Translations under genes and position numbers: made by a program
Source: Bidens hawaiensis
Taxonomy: Eukaryota; Streptophyta; Magnoliopsida; Asterales; Asteraceae
Length of the DNA: 64,000 nt
Direction of reading: 5' to 3'
Assembly (NCBI GenBank): GCA_021521415.1
Contig: JAIQDT010000225.1
Coordinates: 186,001-250,000 of the forward strand
Shown here: piece after piece, positions 45,691 through 56,695 of the stretch
Layout of the letters: each line of letters opens with the position of its first letter
Position numbering within the stretch: the first letter of the stretch is position 1
Notes under the pieces: generated by a model
What the model was told of the DNA's origin: nothing
Databases searched by the model: none
Seen by the model: only the letters and a program-made list of their open reading frames with translations

Positions 45691-46860
45691 TTTTGAGATT
45701 TGAAACTATTGGACAAAAACCACAGATTTTGACAAACCACAGGGACGAAAACCACAGTTTACTCATGTTGAATTCAATTTCTCATATATTTCTATTATGT
45801 CTTTTATTTCCCTATTCATTGTTATGCAATTTATTATCACAATTCAAGGGATCTATGACTGGTTATTCACTAGGACTGTGTGCATGGTGATGTGTATGGT
45901 TGGTTATCTAGTAGTACCGTCTTTGTATCATAAACTAATAATAACCGATTTCCTACAAACGTTTTGTTTTAGAAATTATGACTATGAACATGTGTTGTAC
46001 ATAGTTATCTAATAGGAGTCATATGTACAAATTTTATTTTTGATATTTTAATACATGGCTACCCAAATTCCCTAAAACTCACCTCATTTTCATGGTACTC
46101 CCTTCACATCTTATCCAATTTTTTATTCCAAACCTCACCTATTGTAATATTAGTTAATCAGGTGAGTGGTTCGTTGTGTAAACCTATATATGTGGATATT
46201 TATTCATAAATTTGGTATTTCTAAACATCGAATGTGTATTTTACTAATTTAATTTCAAGATTTCATCCATCTATTTAGTTCCGTTTTGATTGATATTATT
46301 GTCGATGGTTAACTTCAAAATTTCATTATATTTATTTTTTTAAGTTTATGGTAATCAAATTTCATTTATTTATTTAAATTTAATTTTTATTGCTCTTATC
46401 AATTAATTCCATTTAGATTTCAATTTAAAAAGTCTTCTTTTATCTTGTTTTCAAACCCGCACAACAGGAGGAACTATGTGCATCATGCAACGATCTAAAT
46501 AATTGTGAGTGCACACATAATTATGAAAGTCCTCGTATGGAACTAATAGTGAGTACGGTTGTGTGTCATAACTCAGAACCAAGTGTATATCGATGTGATA
46601 AGAGCATGGTGGATACGTCGTTGGTACATCCTATATATAAGTGTCATTGTCATATTTTTTGTTTGTAGCGTTATTCAGGTCACTGGAAGATCTGTGTTAT
46701 TTTTATATAAAAAAAATAATAATAATAATAATAATAACAATAATAATAATAAGAAAATAAATTAAAACTTTTATATATAAAAAAGGTCTTTTTTCCTGTA
46801 TTTGCTTCTGTTATGGTTGTTCTTTAATTTCAGGACGAAATTTCCAAAAGTTGGGAATGT
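45691..46860 (+). mobile_element. 3' noncoding remnant and polypurine tract of a plus-strand gypsy
   Basis: The sequence ends with CAGGACGAAATTTCC (46832-46846), the chromovirus signature found upstream of the polypurine tract in Gypsy1 and Gypsy2, then AAAAGTTGGGAATG and an LTR start. The upstream 1.1 kb has no recognisable coding sequence. An (AAT)n microsatellite is at 46716-46757. Confidence 0.5.
46716..46757. repeat. (AAT)n microsatellite
   Basis: A run of about 12 AAT units is interrupted once by AAC. Confidence 0.9.
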
Positions 46861-47700
46861 TGTAACATTCGTTAATTTTAAAACCCGAAACCCAACCCAT
46901 TTACAAAAAAATGTTCATTCGGTCCTCGTTATATAATAAAAAAAAATGAATTGTTTTTTTTTCATATCGTTCGGTTTTGTCTTATTATATTTATTCCCTT
47001 TTCATGAACTCGAATTTACTTCGTTCGTTAACTAAATACAAGAAACTATCAAGTTGTGCAATTTTAACCCCTACCTTATAGTTTTTACAACTTGTGATCA
47101 AACAACCATAAACATGGACTAGAATGCAAACTCTATTCAAAATATTCCCTCCCCACCCATCACCACCGGCATCGGCCGAACCCCCCCCCCCCTAAATTTT
47201 GATCCTCAAATCAAGCAATAAAACACAGAACTGGACATGTTTACCCGCATCTTGTTCAACACATTATTCATCTATATGGTAACTTTGCTTATTTACAGCT
47301 AATTCCATCGAATCGGACCAATCTTGCACTAATCAAAAACGCTGACTGAACCGACCTTGTTACATCTTAAATATGTTTCCAAAATTCAATTAACTCGTCC
47401 ATAATATACATGTTGACCCTAGGCCCTATATCAATTATAGTAAACAAAGTCTTTTTTTATCAATTGGAAGTCGTGCTCTTGGCCGAAACCTGGATTCTCG
47501 TTCTCCTTCAAATCCTACTTGTACTAGGTAATTAGCATATGGGTTCTGCGGAATTAGATGCTCAATAAAACCCTACTATCGATTTAGCATAAGATCTTTG
47601 ATTTTGGTTTTTTTGGTAAAATCAGGGTTTAGTTTCAATTTGAGATCGGTATGGTTGTCTGTTTAACTACTTTCTATTACAATCTATTAAAAAAGTAAAG

Positions 47701-47800
47701 CACCAGCCCAGTTGGCTTGTGCGTCTTGAGTTAAGTCATGGACCAGTGGGAGACACGGGTTTGAGTCCCTCCCAATCCGGCTTTGTTTGTTTTTTTTATG
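47701..47800 (+). mobile_element. possible tRNA-derived SINE head
   Basis: A B-box-like GGTTTGAGTCC (47758-47768; consensus GGTTCGANTCC) lies 37 bp after an A-box-like AGTTGGCTTGTG (47710-47721), the usual spacing for an RNA polymerase III promoter. A T-rich tail follows at 47782-47800, as in Au-type plant SINEs. No cloverleaf is evident, so it is not a tRNA gene. Confidence 0.4.
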
Positions 47801-47937
47801 TTTTATCTTATCTTGTTATAATTTAAAATATAAAACAATATTATATCCAATCGTTTAACGAACCGAACATCTCTAGCCATTTAAAATAAATTTTCTTTTG
47901 TCTAAACTTATCTGATTATGTATACATCCATGAATTA

Positions 47938-47985
47938 AATATATATGTGTGTATATATATACACACACACGCACACACATACGTA
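47938..47985. repeat. TA/TG/CA microsatellite
   Basis: Alternating (TA), (TG) and (CA) dinucleotide runs form an imperfect palindrome. Confidence 0.8.
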
Positions 47986-48411
47986 ACTTTGTATATATAC
48001 TTAAATCATTATATATACTCATACCTTTTTTTTTCGATTTAACCTATTACAATTTTATAAATAAATAAACTAAAATAGTTTTATTCATTTAACATACCAA
48101 ACCTCGTTAAACTTTTTATATGGATTTTAAATCTAAAAATTCCATGTAAATGTATATTTTATTGGTAAAAAAAAAAGAAACCAAAATAACTTGTAAAATA
48201 TCTAAATTAATTATGTTTTTTATTACACTTTAATGATATTAAATACCAAATATACTTAACACTTTAAGTATTCCAAATCCGTTATAAATCTCAATTCTCA
48301 TGTATTATTAGTCTATTCTCGTAAGGATATACTTCCAGTATACTTTTAACTCATGAAAATTCGTTAGAATTCACCGCTTGACTGATTAACTCACTTAACC
48401 AGACAACTCGT

Positions 48412-49510
48412 TGTAACACCTCGGCTAAAGCAGAAATGCCTGAGTGTGACGTACATATTGCTAAAAACACATGTGACACTATTAAGTGACAATATTATTA
48501 TTAATTGATTTAAACATCAAGTACACAAGTTTATAACAAGAAATACACTGAAAATACAAGAACAATTTAACAACTTGTCCATTTATTGAAATACCCTAAG
48601 TTCTAATATCTTCTTTTTGTGTCACTTTGAATAGATGTACCTGTAGCATATATATAAAATAATGTCAACTAAATGAATAGTTGGTGAATTCACACAAGTT
48701 TGATTTAAGTACATAAAAATCATACAATTCCATGAACCAGTGTAAATGAGCAAGTAAATACCTTTTCGGCTGGGATTGTGCACCAACGTACTCAGATAAG
48801 CGCAAGTAAGGTCCTTTCCAGTTGGGATTGTGCACCAACGTACTCGGATAATGAAGCCCTTTTTCACTCATAACAACAAATGGCTTGAGCGAAAAGGGGA
48901 GCGTATGATCATACTTAATGAGGAAACCATGAGCACGTAATCTTTGAGCAAGTAAGCAAATAAACACACAAGTCCATGTAAAGAATTATAGTTTGTAGAT
49001 AATAATTAAACGAAATGGTAATGTTGATAGGATATATATGCTACCCTCAAAATGTGTAAAAGCGTTAAAAAGTGGTGTGAGAAACTCAACTTAAAGTTGA
49101 ATACAAACTTGAAATAAAACTGAAAGCGCGTAAAAAAAATCCGAATCAATTGAACTTCACGAACTAGAATTAAAGTACAGAATAAAATATTAACTAATGA
49201 CTTATAAAAAGTAGATAACTCGGGTTGTCAGGATTTTGAAGTGTTAAATGTACATTTTATTATGGAGTTGGATATCATAATATTATTTTATACGTTATTG
49301 AATTTTAAAGTTTAACGCACGAAAAAATGTATACATATAAATATATATCTATATATAAGTTAAACTTGTTTTAAACGAACTTGACGGGTTTGAGATTTAT
49401 GTCTGGTCCCGTAAATGATCACTCACACTCACAATAATGTCATAACCCATACAATAAATGTGTCGACAAGAAGGTTTTAACGGTTGCTATTATAGGTAAG
49501 GAAAACTGTT
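48412..49510 (-). mobile_element. gypsy LTR fragment (minus orientation)
   Basis: TGTAACACCTCGGCTAAAGC looks like the reverse complement of a gypsy LTR end. The body holds a duplicated segment (48750-48799 and 48811-48851, about 61 bp apart) with the shared GGGATTGTGCACCAACGTAC. It is cut at 49510 by the Sirevirus-like LTR. Confidence 0.45.
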
Positions 49511-50601
49511 TGTTAACAGCGGAATCAGAAACAAACAGAGTTGTTGGTTAAGGATCAATAAATGTAACAAACACAAACAATAACTCAAAAAATTTCCATT
49601 TATAGAAAAGATTCATACAAATGTTAATCGATTAGGGTTTCTTGTAAAGAATGTATTGTCCGTACTAATCCTATGACAGCCGTCACACTCAATATCAGAA
49701 AATATACTCTTAGTTCTGAAAAGTGTAACGCGTTGTCTCTCTCGTCTAGTTTTGAGGCGTGCCCTAAATTATTGTATGTATAGGCCTGCCACCACCTGAC
49801 AGCTGTTATTTCTTCTAGAAACCCTAATGATTGGTACATAATCAAATTACATATTCAAAAATAGACTAAGTGTAAAAAACATGTCTTCCGGGTAGAATTT
49901 GTGTCAATTGTCTTCTCCGAGTAGGCTTTGTGCCTTTTGTCTTTTACGAGTAGACCTGGTAACCTTGAAGTGTGCTGGTGAATAGTACTCTGGGTAGACT
50001 TTACTTAGAGTATTTTCCTTGGAAAATACTCACCTAGCAGACTTCAATCTTCGTGGCCATAGCAAACTTTACTCGATATGGTCCTATGAGCAAACTGTTC
50101 TTCATGAATCACCTCAACTCTTGGTTAAATAATAACTTATTAAGAAAACCATAGTGTGCTGGTAACACTATTTGAACTGTGCTGGTAGCACTGTATCTTC
50201 CTCAGAGTTGAACCTCGCTGGAGAAAGTACTTAGAATATTTCTTGATCACTTTCAACAAGCATGCTTGGAATACTGTTTATTATAAAACCTTGCTAGATC
50301 TTCCAAATACTTGGCTTCAAAAGCTTGGTTCAGTCAAGGGTTTGCTGGTAAGCAAACTGTGCTCGACTTTAAGAACACCTTTTCTAGATGAAGTGAACCC
50401 TGCTCGGATGATCAATTAAGAAGACTTAAAGAAGATAACCTTTCCCGATAGGCAAAATACCTTGCTAGGACAAGTAAAACCCTTCTCGGATGTCCAAGTG
50501 TGCTTGGTTTCCATACTTAGCCGTTTCAAAGGAGTGTCGAGAAGATTCCAATCTCCCTTAATCATCGTTAAGACATTTCATGTCAAATTCTTGAGTCAAC
50601 A
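49511..50601 (-). repeat. 3' LTR of minus-strand Sirevirus-like element
   Basis: Length is 1,091 bp. On the minus strand it starts TGTTGACTCAAG and ends CTGTTAACA. It is homologous along its length to the LTR at 8296-9339, including AGCAAGGTT-type motifs and a TATA-like CCTATACATAC at 49777-49787. Confidence 0.78.
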
Positions 50602-50613
50602 ATATCCCCCTAG
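50602..50613 (-). promoter_or_regulatory. polypurine tract, minus Sirevirus-like element
   Basis: The minus strand reads CTAGGGGGATAT, matching CTAGGGGGAGAT at 8284. Confidence 0.78.
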
Positions 50614-50772
50614 ACTGGAAGAACTCAGCTGTCCCAAAACACCTCTAAGGTTACATACACTTAGTAAAAATACATATCAAATCGAAATCAAATTACATAA
50701 TCATAAGTCAAAATATTACATATTCAAATTATGTCCGTAGACATTACAAGTCAAACCCTATTCTAAGAATCA

Positions 50773-52514
50773 TCATCTTCTTGCGTTGTGGGCTGCTTGT
50801 CTTCGTTCAACTATTACAGTTCCTGCCCTTTGCTGAAAGATGGATAGAATTCGATAATCAGGGTGATTCTCAGGAATCGTTATAACCCTCAAATCTTCTC
50901 TATTCAAAAAGGTCAGGTCTTCATCATTTCTTATTATTCCAAAGATAAGTCCATCTGAGTTTCGAAGAATGTAGTGACCATCATTTTCTTTGTATTCATG
51001 TGACATTCATGACAAAACGAGGTATACTATATTCATTACGTAACAAGTAAATGATAAATCGGTTAATTCGTAGTGCTTAAACGAGTAACCGACCGATACT
51101 AATTATGACCCGTATACATACTGTGGGGTCATATACGAGTTATATATATGTTATAGAGGCTAACATATTGATATTTAGGCCCTAGTACGTTTAAAACTCC
51201 TTAAACGAAAAAGGTTTCGTTTATCGATACGCTATAAGCTTAAACGCAATCGTTAATATCAAAACAAGCATTGTAGCATCTGTTAAGCCGAAAAAGATTT
51301 ATAAAACACTTATATGACATGTTCTAAGCAATCCGTGAAAATATTTTGGAATTTTACAACGAGTCAGTACGTTTTTCTTATTTTACAAAAATAAGCTGAA
51401 AAACACTCGTTTTTGCACTATTTCTCACACCCGAATTAATTTTCTTGCGAAAAACCGAACCCGAACTAAATTTGAAGTGGGCTTTTCATGTTTGGGCTTG
51501 TATAATTAGATTAATGGGCCAAAACAGCCCATTAAAGGGCCCTCCAAGACTCCGATCAGCCAGCCACCATATCTCACATTCTTTTTTATATAACTTACAC
51601 CTTAAGTTTTTGTTATTCATTCTAACTTACAAAATTTTGAAGTCCAAGCAGCTCCAACTTCTGCTCTATCAACTCTCCTTCAAAACCCTAAAAATCAAGT
51701 AAAACCATGTTTGGATGGTTAAACATGTTTAAAACTAACTAAAACATGTTTATATGTTAATTATATGAATCAAACTTGGTTAAATTTTCATAAAACTACT
51801 ATGATGTAAATTAGTTTATGAATTTCTTTATAAACAATGTTGTTGATACCAGTGTTATCTGTTACATTCCCGTATTACGCTTCCGCAACTACCTAGTCGG
51901 GGTGTGACAATTCAATTTCAGCAATTTGGCCATTCTTCTGGACTTCATGGTTTGGGCGTGTCATTCTCCTTCTCATACTTATACAGGTGTTCATGTTGGA
52001 CAAGGGATTATTGTTTCTGACTTTTGAAATATAATCATACTCAGCATCCCTTATACTCCTTATACGTTTTAATTTTTTGTTCCTCTCATGCTTGGTCAGT
52101 TCTCGTTTCTTCTTTTGATTAAGGAGAAGAAATCCTTTTTCAGCTTCATTTTTCAAATACTTTGACAAATCATTGTGTTGTCTCCCAGCCAACTTTCTAG
52201 TATCATGATAGTCATACAACTCAAGATTAGCCATTGCCTCCAACTGCTCTCTTTTGAATTCTGCAAAGTCATCCTTAAAAACGATTTCTCTTAATTGTCT
52301 TTTTTGCATAATCACCTTCAAAGTTTGAGAAACTGAGTCATAATAGAGTGTCATAGGTTGATACACATATGTTTGTGGTCTTGCTTCTCTTTGAGTTCCA
52401 GATCTACTTGAGTTAGCCCTGCTTGTTGAGGTGTATCTCATTGAAGAAGAGGGCATGGTTGGAACAGAGTTCATGGCTTGGTGTCCCCCATTACTCCAAA
52501 TCTTTTCTTGTACA
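50773..52514 (-). pseudogene. env-like ORF C-terminal part, interrupted by a solo LTR
   Basis: The coding pieces are 51915-52514 (SLYDYH-like block LELYDYHDTRKLAGRQ; KVIMQKRQLREIVFKDDF) and 50773-50998 (GIIRNDEDLTFLNREDLRVI, then a basic tail), ending with a stop at 50773. Both are clearly homologous to 7441-8114 of element A (KVIMKSDELKHIVFKDDF; GIIKYDTDLEFLHVGDLEDI). The frame is open on both sides of the solo LTR insertion and is interrupted only by it, so this copy was better preserved than that of element A when the LTR inserted. The upstream part is cut off by copia G at 52515. No membrane segment is visible. The function is unknown. Confidence 0.8.
50999..51909 (+). mobile_element. gypsy solo LTR with target-site duplication
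   Basis: This 911-bp LTR starts TGTGACATTCATG and ends GGGGTGTGACA, flanked by the perfect 5-bp duplication ATTCA (50994-50998 and 51910-51914). A TATA-like TTTTTATATAAC is near 51584. No internal domain is present, as expected from LTR-LTR recombination. Confidence 0.9.
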
Positions 52515-53017
52515 TGTTAGTACATGGTTTTGCGTCTCGAGTCTTTGTATTTATCGTTAATGTATTTATCGTTTAATTAATGTATTAATTATTAAAGACA
52601 ATTAATGTAGTTCGTTAAAGTATAGACTAGTTCGTTAAGGATGTTTAACGAACTAGGTTTAAGTTATGTTCCCTCCTGCTTCGTTAAGGATGTTTAACGA
52701 ATCAGGGGGCGATTCGTTATGTTTGTTTCATTTATTGTAATGTAACGAAGTGGAGGCTAGTTCATTATGTTTGATCCATCTTCTATATATAGTGGTTTCA
52801 TTCCGCAGTTAATTTAAGTTTTGAGTTAAGTTTAACGAACCCCTCCCGAATTGTTCTCTCAAGCTTCAACCTAATATTATACATGCACCTACATATACAA
52901 TCGATGCTAACTAATATATAACAATAATACATAATCGTATAAGAGCATCATGAACTAGATCCGTAATCGTTATTATTATCTATCAGATCTGAGATATGAG
53001 GTTATAAGGTAATCACA
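52515..53017 (+). repeat. 5' LTR of copia element G
   Basis: It starts TGTTAGTACATGG and ends AATCACA, two bases before the primer-binding site, giving 503 bp. The TATA box CTATATATAG is at 52783-52792. Two inverted repeats with the same loop GGATGT lie upstream (52627-52656 and 52680-52701). Confidence 0.85.
52627..52701. repeat. two inverted repeats in LTR G
   Basis: CTAGTTCGTTAA, GGATGT, TTAACGAACTAG (52627-52656, perfect 12-bp arms) and TTCGTTAA, GGATGT, TTAACGAA (52680-52701, perfect 8-bp arms). Confidence 0.9.
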
Positions 53018-53019
53018 AG

Positions 53020-53031
53020 TGGTATCAGAGC
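53020..53031 (+). promoter_or_regulatory. primer-binding site, copia G
   Basis: TGGTATCAGAGC follows the LTR end and is complementary to plant initiator Met tRNA. Confidence 0.93.
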
Positions 53032-54044
53032 TTTCGGGGTTCGATTGCTCTTGATTCGAGTGGTAATTTGTTATTAAAGGACTGTTGATTGTCATTTTGG
53101 TAATAAGTTTATATCCGGTTTGAGTTTGGATTAATTTGAGTTTGATTTGGACTTGTTATGGATTGATTGGATTGGATTTGTTGTTGTTAAGGTATTGGTA
53201 AGGTTCGGTTAGAAGGAATTGGTAATTGGATTGTGTTTGTGTGGATTAAGGTTTGGATTTGTATTTGGCCAAAACAGGGGAATGTTTTTGGCTAGATTGG
53301 AATTGAGATACGGTTAATTGGGTTACGAGATAGGTTGATTTGGATTCGTGTGGAGTTTCCAAGTGTTTTGATCAGTTATATGAACGATTTGGTTAAGTAT
53401 TGATATATAAAAATTTAAGTTTGCGTATTGGCGTTCTTCGTTTTAGAGATTTCTGGAAATTTCAGATGAAGTTTTGAAGATCTTCATTAATATTTGAAGA
53501 TTCGTTAAATATTTGGTAGTTCGTTACACACTGTTCATCAATTCGCTACCTTATTCGTTAATTATTTTAGCTAATTCATGAACCAGTACGTTACGGTTTC
53601 TGATTCATGTTATTCGATTCGTGTTACATGTGTCCACTTCGTTAACCATTATTCTAAAAAAAATTTTCCACGTGGCAACCATTGTCAGAGTTTGTTACAA
53701 CCGTTGTAACAACCTGATTCGCTATAAGTTGATTCGTTATCAACTGTAGCTGATTCGTCACTTGATTCGCTAAGTCTACACTTAGTGATTCATTATAGAA
53801 AATCACCTAATTCGTTAAACCCATTGAGTCAAACTAATACGTTACTTGACTTAATTCGCAGAACAGTTCGTTATAACTTACTTCGTGTGATACTGTTCCT
53901 AATTCGTTACATGGACAATTTTTAATTCGTTAAGTTGTGATTCTTTAACCATTGTTCACAGTTCGTTAATTCTACTGTTCACAGTTCATTAATATAATCT
54001 TAACTTTTAATCCTTAGAGTTTGAAAATATTGTCATTTAGCAGC
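53032..54044 (+). other. copia G 5' leader rich in TTCGTTA
   Basis: This 1 kb noncoding leader has no credible ORF. From about 53500 to 53990 the word TTCGTTA recurs about ten times with near variants (TTCGCTA, TACGTTAC), the same word that builds the LTR palindromes. Confidence 0.7.
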
Positions 54045-56149
54045 ATGGCTGGTATGTATACATTAGCTTCCCAAAATATGCTTATGCAACAAATGTTACA
54101 ACTAGATACCGAGATCGGTTCACATTCAAAGTGTCCACGTTTAATGAAATTTAGAGATTTTGCTAAATGGGAACCCTGTTTTCGTGCTCATCTAGGGTCA
54201 TTTCACCCTGATTGTTCGTATTGCTTGGATGAGGTTTGTACCGTTCCGATGATTGGAGACGAGACCATTGGTTTAACAACTAAAACTATCACACAATATT
54301 CCGTTGAAGAGAAGAAAGCATTATAAATTGAAACTAATGTTTATTCTACTCTCACTATGGCTTTACCAAAAAACATCTTTCATCAAGTTGGTAGTATAAA
54401 AATTTGTGCCTCCTTATTCCAACACATGCGTATGAGGAGTATGGGTAACACTGCTGAAAGCAAAAAGGTTATGCTCAAGTTTCAATTTAGAAACTTTAAT
54501 CTACTTAAGGGTGAGACTCTTGAAGAGATGACAACAAGGTTTAATCATTTGATAGCTGAGATGGATAAGATGAAGTTGGAAACTTCTGAGATTGATAAGA
54601 TTGATACCATTAAAAGTGCATTACCGAGTTCTTACTCGACTTTCTTGATGGTTCTAAAAGAGAATAATTACTTCAACAATGAAGATTTGACGGCATCGGA
54701 ATTTATGCAAAAGATCGAGGCACGAGAATACTATCTTAAATGTCAAAAGTCTTCAAAAGATAGTCAAGATCCAGCATTTTATGGTGGAAGTATGCCATTA
54801 AGTTCAACCATTTCTCCTATCACTGCATTTCTTACACAAAATGCAAGTGATAATGCAACAACTATCTATAGTGATCCATGTGCATGTTTCTACACTGCTG
54901 GCAATTCTGGATCATCTGGTATTTCTGGTTCATCTGGAGGGTCTGGAAATTCATCACCATCAAATCAATTCTCATCACAATCAAATGTGAACATGAGGGA
55001 GGCCGAACAAAATTTTGCTTTCTTGTCTGCCTTCATGACTTCATATGAGAATCTGGTTAGTAGTAAAATTGCAACGAGCGATTCGACTGATGAAGACTAT
55101 GATCAAATTGATCCTGATGATTTGGAACTGATGGACTTGAAGTGGAATATGGCTATGATAGTCAGGAAAGTGAAAAATTTTATGCAGAGAACGAGTAAAG
55201 ATCTTCCATCTTTGAACAAGAAGTTAGGGTTTGATAAATTAAAAGTCAAGTGCTACAATTGTCAAGAGTTTGGGCATTTTGCTAAAGAATGTGATAAGCC
55301 AAAGAAAGAGTACACTGGTCCCAGAAAGCAAGATCAGAATTCGTTTGGTAAAAGTGGAAGTGATGCGGGAAAGTCTTCTGGAACTAAACCATCGTCTTCT
55401 GGATCCCAAGCAATATTGCCGAACTTAGATGGAGATGACTGGTCACAACGATTGTTGTGCCATGACAATCAAGCTAATTTGGTGATGTTTGGATCAAGTG
55501 AACATTTTCAAGATGCAAGTGGGAGTGAGCTATCTTCTGATGCTGATACTGAGTCAGATTCAGATGATTCAAGTGAAAAGCTTCCAACCACTTTCGCATG
55601 TATGGCTAAAATCAGTGATTCAACCACGTCTACTTACATGGCTAAGCAAAATGAGGTCAGTACATCGACATCTAAATTATATGTTAATGTTTCATTTGCC
55701 GATTGTGAAATCAACAAGCCTAAGATAGATTCTTTAAAACTCCAAAATGATAATTTGCTAAAAGAGATTTTTTCTTTAAAGGACACTTATAGGAAATCTT
55801 TAACCTCTCAAATGAATTCAATAGAGAAAATTGAGGCCTTAACTATAAGTAATCATGATCATAAGGCTGAGTTATCTGTTAGAATGACTATCAATGATCA
55901 AAAGTTTCAAGAAATTTTGAAACATAGATCAAAGATAACCGAGCTTGAAAATGAGGTTCTTGAGTTAAAGAACAAATTGGGCAAATTCATAAATTCTTCC
56001 TTTTTTCTAAATGAAATAATTTAAGTATCCGGTAAGAAAAAAGATTCAAATAAACTTTTGCTAGAAAAGAAGAGGATGTGATTGTTAAAGAACCCGTGAT
56101 TTCAGAAAAAGAAAAATCAGTTAAATTTGAAACTGTTATGCTCAAACTA
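54045..56149 (+). pseudogene. copia G gag (5' part of gag-pol)
   Basis: It starts at ATG 54045 (MAGMYTLASQNMLMQQ), preceded by an in-frame region without ATG. The capsid-like gag domain (54150-54760: KFQFRNFNLLKGETLEEMT; MQKIEAREYYL) is followed by a Ser/Gly-rich stretch, a zinc knuckle CYNCQEFGHFAKEC (about 55251-55292), an acidic/serine linker, and a C-terminal coiled coil (55730-56000). The frame is 54045-56024 with one in-frame TAA at 54324-54326, then a stop at 56024; an alternate frame continues to 56149. The gag packages element RNA into virus-like particles. Protease, integrase and RT are missing because Gypsy2 inserted at 56150; the rest should lie to the right of the window. Confidence 0.85.
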
Positions 56150-56442
56150 TGTCACACCCTCAAAATCCACTAACGGAGTTTTACCGTCAGAGGGTGTGTA
56201 CTAACAGGATCGGAATCATTAATTATAATCAAACCATAAAAACGTTTAAATGCAAATAAGTGCGGAAGCATAAACCATATAAATAAAGATGATTCAAACA
56301 ATGCATGTTCCTAGACCGCGCGCCCGCCTCGGCTACCTGAGAATAACATACTAAAAGGGTCAACACGAGGTTGGTGAGTTCACAAGTTGTATAAAAATAA
56401 ATCGTTTAGCGTTTGCGTTCAGCGTTTTACGTTAAGTGTCTT

Positions 56443-56695
56443 GCGTAACCACGTTACGGCGTTTAAGCGTTTTGCGTAACCACGTTACGGCGTTTAAGCG
56501 TTTTGCGTAACCTCGTTACGGCGTTTCAGTGTTGCGTAACCCCGTTACGACGTTTAAGTGTTGCGTAACCCCGTTACGACGTTTGAGTGTGTAACCATGT
56601 TACAGCGTTTGAGTGTGTAACCACGTTACAGCGTTTAAGTGTGTAACCACGTTACAGCGTTTAAGTGTGTAACCACGTTACAGCGTTTAAGTGTT
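56443..56695 (-). repeat. nine-copy GTAACnnnGTTAC palindrome array
   Basis: GTAACC begins at 56445, 56476, 56507, 56536, 56565, 56591, 56617, 56643 and 56669, so the period drifts 31, 29, 26. Copies 1-5 read CGTAAC...GTTACG and copies 6-9 read TGTAAC...GTTACA, so the outer pair changed on both sides. Confidence 0.92.

Larger units (their letters stand above)
46861..48410 (+). mobile_element. gypsy LTR fragment (plus orientation)
   Basis: It starts TGTAACATTCGTTAATTTTA directly after a polypurine tract. The right border is unknown. It contains a C run near 47184, a TA/TG/CA microsatellite at 47938-47985 and the SINE-like segment at 47701. No coding sequence is seen. Confidence 0.45.

Noticed and set aside
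47701..47800. A functional tRNA gene
   Set aside because: Only A- and B-box-like words are present; no acceptor stem or cloverleaf is evident.
45574..51909. A 6.3 kb DNA transposon with about 115-bp terminal inverted repeats
   Set aside because: The right end belongs to a solo LTR with its own ATTCA duplication; the inverted similarity is explained by two LTRs in opposite orientation, and no transposase is present.
54045..56024. A host zinc-knuckle protein gene
   Set aside because: It follows an LTR, primer-binding site and leader in order and has copia gag architecture.
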